This document shows positions 16,305 to 24,924 of a DNA stretch of 64,000 bases, piece by piece. Below the pieces are notes generated by a model that saw nothing but the letters and a program-made list of their open reading frames with translations, had not been told where the DNA came from and did no database searches. Each line of letters starts with the position of its first letter. Position 1 is the first letter of the stretch. This stretch comes from Gynurincola endophyticus. Lineage in GTDB: Bacteria > Bacteroidota > Bacteroidia > Chitinophagales > Chitinophagaceae. The stretch is from positions 186,001 to 250,000 of the forward strand of contig NZ_RCWL01000003.1 in NCBI RefSeq assembly GCF_003991195.1, written 5' to 3'. The position numbers were made by a program, and so were the translations under genes.

Positions 16305-16973
16305 ATGGAACAGATTATCAAAACATTTATATACATCCACGCAGCTTTAGGAACAATAGGACTGCTGGCCGGTCTGATGATTTTTGTTACAAAAAAGGGT
16401 ACTTCTCTGCATAAAAAATTGGGAAATGTATTTTACTTCTCATTGCTTGTCGGTTCTGCCATCGCATTGGTCGTATGTAACCTACCAGGGCATAAAAACC
16501 CATTTTTGTTTCTGATAGGCCTTTTTACGGTTTATATGGTACTTACCGGCAAAAGGGCATTAACGTTTAAGCCAAAAATGAAAACGAAGACGAGCCGGGT
16601 AGATTATTTGATTACCTTTTCTATGTTAGCGATTGCATTATGTATGATAGTTTTCGGCATAAGGGGATATATCAATAAAATGGCTAATAACGGCGTATTA
16701 TTTTTCTTTTTCGGAATACTTGCCTTAATGCTTAGTATACAGGATCTTAAAATGTACCGCACTTTTATGCATCGGAAAAACGTCTGGCTATTGTCGCATA
16801 TCGGAAAAATGTCAGGAGCAATGATCGCATCGGTAACTGCTTTTATGGTGGGTGGCATGAAGTTAAGAGGTTTGGAATATTGGATATTTCCAACAATAAT
16901 CGGAATAGTTTACATTTATTATCATATAAGAAAAATAAAGAACAAAGGGTTGATTAGTTTGCCTCAACAATAG
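16305..16973 (+). CDS. Multi-pass membrane protein, DUF2306-like
   Basis: 222 aa with six to seven hydrophobic helices (about 5-27, 38-58, 64-82, 101-120, 130-147, 160-180, 190-208). IHAALGTIGLLAG, a loop HKKLGNVFYFS and a later HRKNVWLLSHIGKMSGA contain His residues within membrane segments, the pattern of DUF2306-type and cytochrome-b561-like predicted membrane proteins. Function unknown. It is the first gene of an operon with the sensor kinase that begins 46 bases later, so it may modulate that kinase (inference from context only). Confidence 0.65.
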   Translation: MEQIIKTFIYIHAALGTIGLLAGLMIFVTKKGTSLHKKLGNVFYFSLLVGSAIALVVCNLPGHKNPFLFLIGLFTVYMVLTGKRALTFKPKMKTKTSRVDYLITFSMLAIALCMIVFGIRGYINKMANNGVLFFFFGILALMLSIQDLKMYRTFMHRKNVWLLSHIGKMSGAMIASVTAFMVGGMKLRGLEYWIFPTIIGIVYIYYHIRKIKNKGLISLPQQ

Positions 16974-17019
16974 GAAGAGAAAGGATTTAGTGTTTGAACA
17001 GTTTAACATCGAACGAATT

Positions 17020-18528
17020 ATGAAGACATCACAATATGTAATGATTGCGGCAATATCACTTGTTATAAGCGTGTTTTTGATATTCGCCGTTTACTGGAAT
17101 GGTCAGTTGACTTTTGAATCGTACACCGACTTTGGTACCTATATCCTTAAACAAATGGTTTTGACTGTTGCTGTTTTTTTGGTTATAGTGGGCTTTGTCA
17201 AAACTGATAAAACGCAATTCCGGAGAAACTTTTGGGTGATTTTGTTAGTAAACGTATGTATATATCTGGCAATGTTTTTCACCTCAACGTATGATAATAT
17301 TGCGCAGATATTCAGTTTAAAATCATTGCGATTTTTTATCGGCTATTTTGTGTTCAGTATGTGTGCTTCTTATATAAGTGCTATATTTTTCAATAGTATT
17401 AAAAGGAATTTACAGGCAACAACACCAGATTATGTAACCATTTCTTTTTTATTTCTATCGATTTTAGGAGGTGTACAATTGCTTTATTTTGTTTTTGCCA
17501 ATTTTGCCAAACCAATTTTTAACGTAGTAATATTTTATAACAATACTTCTAATTATGTATTGGTAGGAATTATAACAACCTTTTTTCTCTTACTGTTTTT
17601 TTATATTCAGCGTAATAAAATCAAGGCAGAAAAGAAAATAAATATTGAGTCAACCAAGGCTGAGAATGTAACTGCTCAATTTGAAAGTTTAAAAAGCCAG
17701 TTAGATCCGCATTTTCTTTTTAACAGTTTGAATGTGCTAACCGGCTTAATTGAAGAAAATCAGGAAAATGCCATCGACTTTACTACTTCCCTTTCTAAAA
17801 TTTACAGATATGTGCTCGAGCAGAAAGATAAAGAAGTGGTACCTGTTCAGGAAGAATTAAATTTTGCAAAGTCGTTTGTGAATCTATTGAAGCTTAGATA
17901 TGAAAACAGTATTTCTTTTGAGCTCAATGAAACGGATTTTCAGGAAAGCGAAAACATTGTTCCTTTATCGCTACAGATATTATTAGAAAATACGGTCAAG
18001 CATAACATCGTGTCGTCAGAAAATCCGTTAAAAATCAGGATATACAAAGAAGGAAATATGTTGATGGTAGAGAATAATTATCAACCTAAATCTACTATAG
18101 CAACATCAACGGGAATCGGTTTACAGAATATACAAAACAGATACGAACTGATTTCACGCCGGCGAGTAGAAGTAAATCAAACAACAGAAATTTTTCAAGT
18201 CAAAATACCATTATTAACACAAAAATTTAAAGCAATGACAGATTTTAATTCATCAGAAGACGAGGCATACAAAAAAGCATTAGCCCGCGCAAAAGAACTG
18301 AAAGGTTATTACAGTACGATTGGTACATTCATTATTCTTTGTATTTTCTTTTATCTTTTAGATTATGTAACAACGGGCGGCAATACCTGGTGGTACTGGC
18401 CGGCATTGGGTATGGGTATTGGTGCAGCCGTAGCCACTTTAAAGGTTTTCGGTATGGGTGGAGATTGGGAAGAGCGCAAAGCAAGAGAATTAATGGACAA
18501 AGACAGAAATCAAAATAAGTGGAACTAA
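17020..18528 (+). CDS. LytS-type sensor histidine kinase with C-terminal 2TM domain, system 2
   Basis: 502 aa from ATG 17020; a GTG ten codons upstream (16990) is possible but adds no signal. Six membrane helices occupy the first 200 residues, then a coiled coil, His_kinase with QLDPHFLFNSLNVL (His near 228), N-box PLSLQILLENTVKHN and a Gly-rich STGIGLQNIQNRYE. After the ATPase (end near 395) comes a soluble linker and a two-helix domain EDEAYKKALARAKELKGYY...IIL.I.FFYLLDYV and WWYWPALGMGIG (about 415-485), matching the 2TM family (PF13239 type) that accompanies LytS-like kinases in this phylum. The C-terminal membrane domain after the catalytic core is the unusual feature. Confidence 0.88.
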   Translation: MKTSQYVMIAAISLVISVFLIFAVYWNGQLTFESYTDFGTYILKQMVLTVAVFLVIVGFVKTDKTQFRRNFWVILLVNVCIYLAMFFTSTYDNIAQIFSLKSLRFFIGYFVFSMCASYISAIFFNSIKRNLQATTPDYVTISFLFLSILGGVQLLYFVFANFAKPIFNVVIFYNNTSNYVLVGIITTFFLLLFFYIQRNKIKAEKKINIESTKAENVTAQFESLKSQLDPHFLFNSLNVLTGLIEENQENAIDFTTSLSKIYRYVLEQKDKEVVPVQEELNFAKSFVNLLKLRYENSISFELNETDFQESENIVPLSLQILLENTVKHNIVSSENPLKIRIYKEGNMLMVENNYQPKSTIATSTGIGLQNIQNRYELISRRRVEVNQTTEIFQVKIPLLTQKFKAMTDFNSSEDEAYKKALARAKELKGYYSTIGTFIILCIFFYLLDYVTTGGNTWWYWPALGMGIGAAVATLKVFGMGGDWEERKARELMDKDRNQNKWN

Positions 18529-18540
18529 GAAAAACAACGT

Positions 18541-19296
18541 ATGCAAATAGTAATTATTGAAGATGAAAAACCGGCAGCCCGTCTTCTAAAACGAAGAGTT
18601 GAAAAACTGGGATATCCTGTGCAGCAACTGTTGCATTCGGTAACGGAAAGTATTGAATGGTTACAGAATAACGAACATCCTGATCTTGTTTTTATGGACA
18701 TTCAGTTATCTGACGGGCTGTCTTTTGAAATTCTCAATTCAATAGAATTGAAATCTTCAATAATATTTACGACGGCGTATGACGAATATGTTTTAAAGGC
18801 ATTTAAACACAATAGTGTAGATTATTTGTTGAAGCCCGTTGATGAAGAAGAATTGAAATTTGCGATTAAAAAATTTCTTGCCCTGCAACAACCGAAACAA
18901 ACTTTCGATTTAACAGCTATTAAAGAATTACTTACTCCAAAGGCTGCAACAAAATACAGAGAAAGGTTTTCAGTAAAAGTAGGTACAAATATTAAACTGA
19001 TAGAAACTTCGCAAATTGAATGTTTCTTTAGTGAGAACAAGGTGAGTTTTGTTCATACAAAAGAAAACAAAAACTTTATTGTGGATTTTACATTAGACGC
19101 TTTAGAGATACAGCTCGATCCGAAGAAGTTTTTCAGAATTAATCGCAGTCAGATTATCCAATTGGATGCAATTAAAGAAATAACGGTTTATTCAAATTCG
19201 CGCTTAAGAGTGATTTTACACTCCTATAACAGAGAGGAAATGATCGTTAGCCGTGAAAAGGTAAATGATTTTAAGGACTGGCTGGAAGCGGTTTGA
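18541..19296 (+). CDS. LytTR-family response regulator, system 2
   Basis: 251 aa, twelve bases after the kinase stop. Receiver with EDEKPAARLL (acidic pocket), phospho-Asp in LVFMDIQLSDGLSFE, conserved Lys in LLKPVDEEEL; LytTR DNA-binding domain from about 140 (RFSVKVGTNIKLIETSQIECFFSENKVSFVHT...FRINRSQIIQLDAIKEI). Same family as the regulator at 13180 but clearly divergent in the DNA-binding half (identity low by eye), so it should recognise other sites. Part of the 16305-19296 operon. Confidence 0.9.
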   Translation: MQIVIIEDEKPAARLLKRRVEKLGYPVQQLLHSVTESIEWLQNNEHPDLVFMDIQLSDGLSFEILNSIELKSSIIFTTAYDEYVLKAFKHNSVDYLLKPVDEEELKFAIKKFLALQQPKQTFDLTAIKELLTPKAATKYRERFSVKVGTNIKLIETSQIECFFSENKVSFVHTKENKNFIVDFTLDALEIQLDPKKFFRINRSQIIQLDAIKEITVYSNSRLRVILHSYNREEMIVSREKVNDFKDWLEAV

Positions 19297-19412
19297 TAAA
19301 TTGTATCGTCGTGTTTAAAGGCTGAATTGTATAAAGCCAGATTAAATGAATATAAATGCTTAAAGACTATGCGTATTGATCAAGTTGACTTTATTTTGTT
19401 CATATTCTTTAT

Positions 19413-19420
19413 TAATTTTG
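19413..19420 (+). promoter_or_regulatory. -7 element TAATTTTG upstream of the Panacea gene
   Basis: Exact TAnnTTTG match; no TTG at ideal spacing (nearest at 25 or 14 nt). It predicts a leader of about 90 bases that contains the palindrome at 19469. Confidence 0.35.
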
Positions 19421-19468
19421 TATTATCAATGATATAACAGGCAAACATTCAGATATTTAAGATTGGAT

Positions 19469-19482
19469 TTCACAACTGTGAA
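19469..19482. promoter_or_regulatory. Palindrome TTCACA-AC-TGTGAA upstream of the Panacea gene
   Basis: Two perfect 6-base arms about a 2-base centre, 32 bases before the Panacea ATG. An operator for autoregulation is plausible because toxin-antitoxin operons are commonly autorepressed; no binding data. Confidence 0.4.
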
Positions 19483-19514
19483 CACACTATTCCTGTTTAT
19501 CTAACTTCTGGTCT

Positions 19515-20126
19515 ATGTTAAATCATGAAAATAAGGCTTTTACCTGCGATCAAATAGATAAAATTGGTAATACTATTATCTATTTATCTAAACACATTCC
19601 CGAACTTAATAAAACCAAGATTTTAAAGTTTTTATTTATTCTTGAAGAATCGTCTATAAAAAAATATGGGAAACCTTTTTTTGGAATAGATTTCCAGTTA
19701 TGGAAATATGGTCCGGTGGCAAAAGATATTTACATTGATTTAACGTCTTCTATACCAACCGACAGTCCTAATTTACTAAAAGACTACATCGATCGCCATC
19801 CTGACAACTCAGAACAATTTGTTGCTAAAAAACAGTTTATTGATGATGAGTTTAGTGATAATGATATTGCTTTGCTTGATCAGGTAATTGAATTTGCAAA
19901 AGACAAAAATGCTTCTTATTTGGTTCAACAGACGCATGGTAGCAATTCTTTGTGGAGGCAGTCGGCATTAAAATACGGCGTACTGGAACTTTTGGAAAAT
20001 GAGTTAGTCAATAGTACAGATTATATAATAGACTTCAGTCTGCTTTTTCAGGAAGACTCAATCGACTTACAACATTATTTAGAATGTAAAGAAAATTTAA
20101 GCTTTTCATGTCATTTAAAATATTAA
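19515..20126 (+). CDS. Panacea-domain (DUF4065/SocA-like) antitoxin candidate
   Basis: 203 aa. The central pattern, KTKILKFLFILEESSIKKYGKPFFGIDFQLWKYGPVAKDIYIDL, is the Panacea (DUF4065) core: a helical segment with an aromatic pattern and the W-x-x-GP-V signature. The protein is acidic, soluble and has a Tyr-rich N-terminal segment (GNTIIYLSKHI). Panacea proteins are the shared antitoxin of many different toxin-antitoxin pairs and also occur as phage-associated GepA-like proteins (known). The gene is followed after three bases by the small frameshifted gene, the expected position of a toxin. C-terminal CHLKY is unusual. No transposon or phage gene is adjacent, but the pair sits between unrelated operons like an inserted cassette. 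Confidence 0.78.
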   Translation: MLNHENKAFTCDQIDKIGNTIIYLSKHIPELNKTKILKFLFILEESSIKKYGKPFFGIDFQLWKYGPVAKDIYIDLTSSIPTDSPNLLKDYIDRHPDNSEQFVAKKQFIDDEFSDNDIALLDQVIEFAKDKNASYLVQQTHGSNSLWRQSALKYGVLELLENELVNSTDYIIDFSLLFQEDSIDLQHYLECKENLSFSCHLKY

Positions 20127-20129
20127 GTC

Positions 20130-20572
20130 TTGTTTATTCCTGGTCAAATAGTTTACTTTAAAGAATTCTTCTTTAAAAATGGAAATACATCGAAGCCAAA
20201 ATATTTTATTGTATTAGCAGTTGGCCAAAAGTTAATAGTAGCTTCTTTGCCCACTAGAAGCAATTTGTCTCCTTTGCTGGTAGACAAGTTTCATGGTTGC
20301 ATAAACCTGGATGAACGATGTTTTAACTGCTATGCTGTTGAAGCAAAAAAATTATAGGTAAATCAGGCTTTTCTTTTGAACTCCCTACGTTCATTTATGG
20401 TGATCAGGTAGAAAACTATGAATTGGAATTAATGGAAGATGTTTACAAGATTAGAGGGGTAGATTATGAAGTTCTCGATATGCTTATAGATAGCGAGTTT
20501 ATTGAGGTGATCAATTGTATTAAGAATAGTGTCTCTACCAAACGTAAAATTAAAAGATTATTACCTGATTAA
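20130..20572 (+). CDS. Partner gene of Panacea, possible toxin; frame broken at A_AAA_AAA
   Basis: A TTG start three bases after the Panacea stop (an in-frame stop directly upstream excludes an earlier start) gives MFIPGQIVYFKEFFFKNGN...KPKYFIVLAVGQKLIVASLPTRSN, an SH3-barrel-like beginning resembling MazF/PemK-type or PIN-neighbour proteins by eye. Frame 0 stops at 20357 after 75 residues. The -1 frame runs open from there to 20572 and continues the protein with IIGKSGFSFELPTFIYGDQVEN..., giving about 147 residues in all. The switch point is seven A at 20345-20351, whose codons are AAA AAA in phase, i.e. a canonical slippery heptamer. Either programmed frameshifting/transcript slippage, a real disabling mutation, or a one-base sequence error. 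The last 4 bases overlap the stop of the convergent gene. Confidence 0.65.
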
Positions 20573-21939
20573 ATGAACTCTTTACCCGAGTAAATATCAA
20601 TAAAAAAATAGACAATATTATCACTATTGTCTTTTCTGCTGACATAACCGCGCGAAGATATCGTATGATATTTTTTATGACTGATGTAGACTTTTTGCTT
20701 TGAATTGTATAGTAGATATCCACTGTTTTTCACCTGTTCTATGGCATAAATACCTTTTTCCTGATCCAGTACCAGAATGTTATTATGTACGGCGGGTATT
20801 ATCCAGCTTTGATCGGATTGATCCCAAACGCCCATACAGGTGTTTTTACCGGCTTTTATATGAGCGATGAAGTGTTTACCGGAGCCGTTAATTTTGCTGA
20901 GTTTTTTAAGTTTCCAACCTTCGTTTAAAAACGTGTCAGGCAGCAAACTCATTTTATCGGGCCATAATATTTCCCCTAATTGACTGGTGATATAAAAATT
21001 TTCAACCGGTAACTCCGGTAACAGGTTTCCGTGCTGGTCAATCACTAACCAATCGTATCGATTCGTTTCATTGACGCGATAGCCAAGTAAAAAGTAAATA
21101 CTCTGTGGTACCGAAACTATAATAGAAACTTTTTTAATCTGTTCTATAGTAATTTCATTCGCACCACTTATTTCAGCCGGCAGTGTTTTATCAAAATCAG
21201 GGTAAGAATATATTTTTCCTGATTTTTTACCTTTCAGAATTTTAGGAAATGTATTTCGTTTGACGTACTCGTTGAGCCCTTCCAGTAGAATTGTTTCGTG
21301 TTTTGTGTTGAAATACCAATTATCCACCGGAATAAAATCTTCTTTGATGATTCGTTTACCCGAAAGGGAAAAAAGCGAATACACGCCTTTGTATTTTTTT
21401 AAAAGTGTAGAATGGCCTGTAATGCGGATAATATTATTTTTTAGCTTTCTTATTTTCTGATCTTTTATCCGGTATAAGCAATCATTGAGTAGAAAATGCT
21501 GTTCATCAACTGTGATAGGACAAAGGGAAGGCTTAGGATAAGCGTTTGTCATCATTCTTTTAAACAGCAGTCTTTGTTTTGTTTCCAGTACACCAATTTC
21601 AATTTTTGATCTGATCACCGCTTTGTTTAACCCGCTGAAAAGGCTATATGACCAGTTCCAGAAACGTAAAGGATTGTTGTAATCAAGTGTTTTGCGAAAG
21701 AGTGTGATTCCGTTTACTACAGCCAGGTCAATTTCATACGCACCGAAAGGAATCAGAAGCGCTCCCTTTTTATCAATCACTGCCGATTGAAAAGAATCGT
21801 TCATCACCACGGCAAAGCCGGTTGCCGTAAACAAGCTGGCGCGCTTGTATTCACCAGCAATAACGGTGTTAAAGTCTGCATCAACATATTTATACTTATT
21901 ATTCTCGTTCAGAAAAGGAAAAACGGTGTGCGCCGGCAT
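20569..21939 (-). CDS. WG-repeat-like protein
   Basis: 456 aa, no signal peptide. Starts MPAHTVFPFLNENNKYKYVDADFNTVIAGEYKRASLFTATGFAVVMNDSF and continues in units of 'VIDKKGALLIPFGAYE', the style of WG-motif repeat proteins in which a strand pair with D/N-x-x-G and I-P-x-x-Y recurs; the repeats are degenerate and I count only two or three clear ones. Intracellular by sequence. Convergent with the Panacea partner gene, overlapping it by 4 bases at the stops. Function unknown; the fold is likely a beta-propeller-like solenoid. Confidence 0.55.
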   Translation of the reverse strand: MPAHTVFPFLNENNKYKYVDADFNTVIAGEYKRASLFTATGFAVVMNDSFQSAVIDKKGALLIPFGAYEIDLAVVNGITLFRKTLDYNNPLRFWNWSYSLFSGLNKAVIRSKIEIGVLETKQRLLFKRMMTNAYPKPSLCPITVDEQHFLLNDCLYRIKDQKIRKLKNNIIRITGHSTLLKKYKGVYSLFSLSGKRIIKEDFIPVDNWYFNTKHETILLEGLNEYVKRNTFPKILKGKKSGKIYSYPDFDKTLPAEISGANEITIEQIKKVSIIVSVPQSIYFLLGYRVNETNRYDWLVIDQHGNLLPELPVENFYITSQLGEILWPDKMSLLPDTFLNEGWKLKKLSKINGSGKHFIAHIKAGKNTCMGVWDQSDQSWIIPAVHNNILVLDQEKGIYAIEQVKNSGYLLYNSKQKVYISHKKYHTISSRGYVSRKDNSDNIVYFFIDIYSGKEFI

Positions 21940-22204
21940 GCTTTATCATCTTTTGGAGCTCATTCTGAAGTTAAGAATTATCGATTAGAAATCCATTAGA
22001 TGCTACTTACAATTAAGTTAGAATTTTGTCAAAATCAGGAGATTACACTTTTGTGAATGGAAAAAATATCTCCTGGTGGTTCAGATTCAGCTTTTGGCAG
22101 AATCCCCTTACACGACGGGCTGGTAAAACTTGTTGAAATATACTATGATGGGGGGATACGGCCTTCTATATTTAAGTACATCTAAATGTTTTAAAACTTA
22201 TCTC

Positions 22205-22696
22205 ATGAAAAAGTATTTATTGACCTTGTTTTGTATAAGTATAGCTGTCCTGTTTTCGCAATGTAAGAAGGAAGGAGATGCTGGTAAAGATGGAAATGCC
22301 AATGTAATGATTTACACTTTTGGCCCTAAAACCTCTTCAGGAGGAACCATTAATTATAACCTGCCGGCCGAAGTAACGCAGGCGCGGCTTGATTCGAGTG
22401 TGTTGTTAGCTTACTACAACCCTTCAACAGAATTGCCGGAAGTCTGGTATAGTGTACCGGGTATGGGCTCAGGTGGACTTTATCATGTACGTTCATTTTG
22501 GTATAATACGGGTAATCCTTTCCTGGGAGTAAGAATAATGACACCTGCTGGTGCTGTTTATAATGCAGCAGTTACGTTTACCAAATTCCGGATTGTAATT
22601 ATTCCGGCCAGTCAGATTACTGCATTAAGTATTCGTCCGGAGGAGCAATACCCCGATTATCAAACATTAATGGATAAGATAGGTCGTAACGATTAA
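22205..22696 (+). CDS. Lipoprotein with KDGNANV motif
   Basis: 163 aa from ATG 22205 (25 codons inside the longest frame), giving MKKYLLTLFCISIAVLFSQCKK, with lipobox FSQC. The start of the mature part, KEGDAGKDGNANVMIYTFG, has the collagen-like 'GxDG' element followed by 'GNANV..Y.FG' that recurs in many Bacteroidota lipoproteins. The rest is beta-rich with no catalytic motif that I recognise. Ends in a strong terminator. Surface or periplasmic, function unknown. Confidence 0.68.
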   Translation: MKKYLLTLFCISIAVLFSQCKKEGDAGKDGNANVMIYTFGPKTSSGGTINYNLPAEVTQARLDSSVLLAYYNPSTELPEVWYSVPGMGSGGLYHVRSFWYNTGNPFLGVRIMTPAGAVYNAAVTFTKFRIVIIPASQITALSIRPEEQYPDYQTLMDKIGRND

Positions 22697-22754
22697 ACCT
22701 GACAGTGCCACACTTCTTTGTTTTGGTTTAACTCTATTTTACTGGCTTGAAATG

Positions 22755-22784
22755 AAAGACGCCCCGTTTACGGAGCGTCTTTTT
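22755..22784 (+). terminator. Intrinsic terminator after the lipoprotein gene
   Basis: AAAGACGC(C)CCG pairs with CGG(A)GCGTCTTT around TTTA, with one C-A mismatch, followed by TTTT. It is close to the stop of the convergent beta-barrel gene at 22841. Confidence 0.78.
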
Positions 22785-22840
22785 GATTGATGTGTATAAA
22801 CTTGTAGTTATGCAGATGGAATTAAGAATTTATAAATCTA

Positions 22841-23491
22841 TTACTTGTTAAACACACTATACCTGGCCGAAACTTCGAAACTACGATGGTACTGTTTACC
22901 AATACCTGCATCTTTAAGTTTAGAAATAGTTACAAATCCGTTTTTCAGCCCCAATTGTACAGAAAGCTTTTCAGTTACTTTGTATCCGGCTAATATGCTC
23001 AAACCAGCATCAAACCTTTTATAATAATTACTTTCACTAAAATCCACTTTACTTTTCTTCTCGTCTGTTCGGGTTGTTATGCCGGCCAGATAGCCGAAGT
23101 ATGGTCCGGCCCCTGCATAAAAGTTCATTAACTTACCAGAAAAGTTATAGATTCCGTGTATGGGTAATTCAATGAAGTGGTAGCGGTTACTCAAAGGCCC
23201 CAGGTCGGGTGCGTAACCTCCGGGGGTTTGTTCAAATACACTTTCAAACTTTGTACCTTTTTGGGTATATAGTAAACCCGACTGAAGTGTCCATGTTTCT
23301 GTGAGAGCTGTCTGTACGCTGGCTCCAAGTCGCAAACCCGTGAAAAAAACCTGATCATTGCGCGTTTTACCATAATATTTTGGAATATTTAGTCCTCCTT
23401 CTACACCTATGTTGAAAGTGCGCTGAGCCTGTATATTATTGCTGAACATCAGCATGGCTGCTATATTGACAAGAATTATTATTGATTTCAT
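22841..23491 (-). CDS. Outer-membrane beta-barrel protein (OMP_b-brl type)
   Basis: 216 aa, signal peptide MKSIIILVNIAAMLMFSNNIQAQ. Residues about 25-216 alternate in the beta-barrel manner, with FNIGVEGGLNIPKYYG, GLRLGASVQTALTETWTLQSGLLYTQKG and a C-terminal strand FEVSARYSVFNK. This is the PorT/OMP_b-brl_2 style of small barrel of the phylum, about eight to ten strands. It lies 23 bases after the lipoprotein gene at 23515 on the same strand, so the two likely form one envelope operon. Confidence 0.75.
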   Translation of the reverse strand: MKSIIILVNIAAMLMFSNNIQAQRTFNIGVEGGLNIPKYYGKTRNDQVFFTGLRLGASVQTALTETWTLQSGLLYTQKGTKFESVFEQTPGGYAPDLGPLSNRYHFIELPIHGIYNFSGKLMNFYAGAGPYFGYLAGITTRTDEKKSKVDFSESNYYKRFDAGLSILAGYKVTEKLSVQLGLKNGFVTISKLKDAGIGKQYHRSFEVSARYSVFNK

Positions 23492-23514
23492 TTTGTAAAT
23501 TTTTGTTGATGGAT

Positions 23515-24633
23515 TTAATGGATAACAAGGATATCGTTTAGCTTGGTGGGCCAGTCATCTTTTAACCGGACAAGCTTATTATTTTTCCAGTATACCGGTT
23601 TAAAGTCGATATAACCGCATACATATACATCATTGTCTACTATATACATCCGTTGTGCCTGTGCATGATATGCCGGAGTTTGTGGTACTTCCAGTGCTAT
23701 GAGTGTTCCGTTTTTCCAGTAACAGGGCTCTATAGCTCCCTTTTTACCAATGACGTATACGTCGTTTGCACTAACGGCAATACCTGTGGCTTGTATATTG
23801 GTACCGTTTGCAGTAGTAAGTTCACGTAATACACCGTTGGTCCAGAGTACTGGTACGCTGGTGGTGGTATTGGTGACCGCGTTAATTCGGTAACCGGTGC
23901 CTGCAACATATATATTTGCTCCTGATGTTGCTATACCGAATGCCGCTGCGTAATCAAAATCTTTTTTGTCTAACTCGGTAATCGTATTGTTTTTCCAGTA
24001 TATCGGTTGCCAGAGTTGTTTGTAAACCGGTGTATATTGTACATTCATGATGTTTCCGGCGATATATACGTCTTGCCCCTGCACGGTCATAACGCCATCT
24101 GCCTGGCCATTTGGAGGAGTAGTCAGTTTATGCTGTACACCGTCTTTCCAGTAACATACTTTGAAGTTTAGCACACCGGTGGCGGTTTCGGACTCTTCAC
24201 CGGATACGTAGACGCTTTTTCCGCTGACAACAATATCGTGTACTTTGGCAGCTCTTTTTCCATCTGTAAGGCGCTGGGCCACACCGTTTTTCCACACTGT
24301 AGCCACATTACGTTTACGGGCAAATTCATTTTCTTCACCTACTGCCTCGTGGCCGGCAACATAAATATCTTTATCAAGATGAGTAATAGCTTTAGCATAG
24401 GCTTCTATACCTGACGGAGTGAGTTCGTTTGTTTCTTCGTTGGCAATCGAAACCGCGTGTACTTCCCATGGGTTTGCTCCCCAATATTTTTCACCTGCGA
24501 TGTAAATACCCTGTTCGGGCGTTAAAGGAGCCGGAGCAGGCGGTTCTGATTTGTCTTTTTTACATCCGGCGGATAAGAGAAGGAGTGAACAGTAAAGAAC
24601 GGACGTCTTTAAAAAATCAATATATTTTTTCAT
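23515..24633 (-). CDS. Lipoprotein with repeated 'VYVAG...YWKNG' units
   Basis: 372 aa from ATG 24633 (the frame opens 18 codons earlier, without a signal). Lipobox GC after MKKYIDFLKTSVLYCSLLLLSA. The mature protein is a series of about six to seven units built on 'DIYVAG' then 'P.(Y/W)WKNG...L', about 45-55 residues apart (e.g. SVYVSGEES, DVYIAGNIM, NIYVAGTGY, DVYVIGKKG, DVYVCGYID), which suggests a beta-propeller. Surface or periplasmic binding role likely; no catalytic residues seen. Confidence 0.65.
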   Translation of the reverse strand: MKKYIDFLKTSVLYCSLLLLSAGCKKDKSEPPAPAPLTPEQGIYIAGEKYWGANPWEVHAVSIANEETNELTPSGIEAYAKAITHLDKDIYVAGHEAVGEENEFARKRNVATVWKNGVAQRLTDGKRAAKVHDIVVSGKSVYVSGEESETATGVLNFKVCYWKDGVQHKLTTPPNGQADGVMTVQGQDVYIAGNIMNVQYTPVYKQLWQPIYWKNNTITELDKKDFDYAAAFGIATSGANIYVAGTGYRINAVTNTTTSVPVLWTNGVLRELTTANGTNIQATGIAVSANDVYVIGKKGAIEPCYWKNGTLIALEVPQTPAYHAQAQRMYIVDNDVYVCGYIDFKPVYWKNNKLVRLKDDWPTKLNDILVIH

Positions 24634-24924
24634 AATCAAACGATGTTTACTTACAAACTCATCGGAATGATCATAAAAGGTCATCAAAAAAGATATTTTT
24701 TGATGACACGATAAAGAGTCTTTTAATTAAAAAGCGGTAAAACCTTGCCGGATAAAGAAATACAGACAGGCATCATGTTTAAAAATTTACGCTGATTAGC
24801 ATTGCGTATAACAAGTGCTGCAAGAGTTGGAATTAATAGACGTACAAAGAGAAAATAGGCTCGCTATATTTATTATACCGGCTATATAAAAAATATTTTA
24901 GGCAGGAGTATGTGTTGCAGATAA

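Noticed and set aside
16990-17019. GTG start at 16990 for the 2TM histidine kinase
   Set aside because: The added ten residues have no homology and ATG 17020 starts directly at the first membrane helix.
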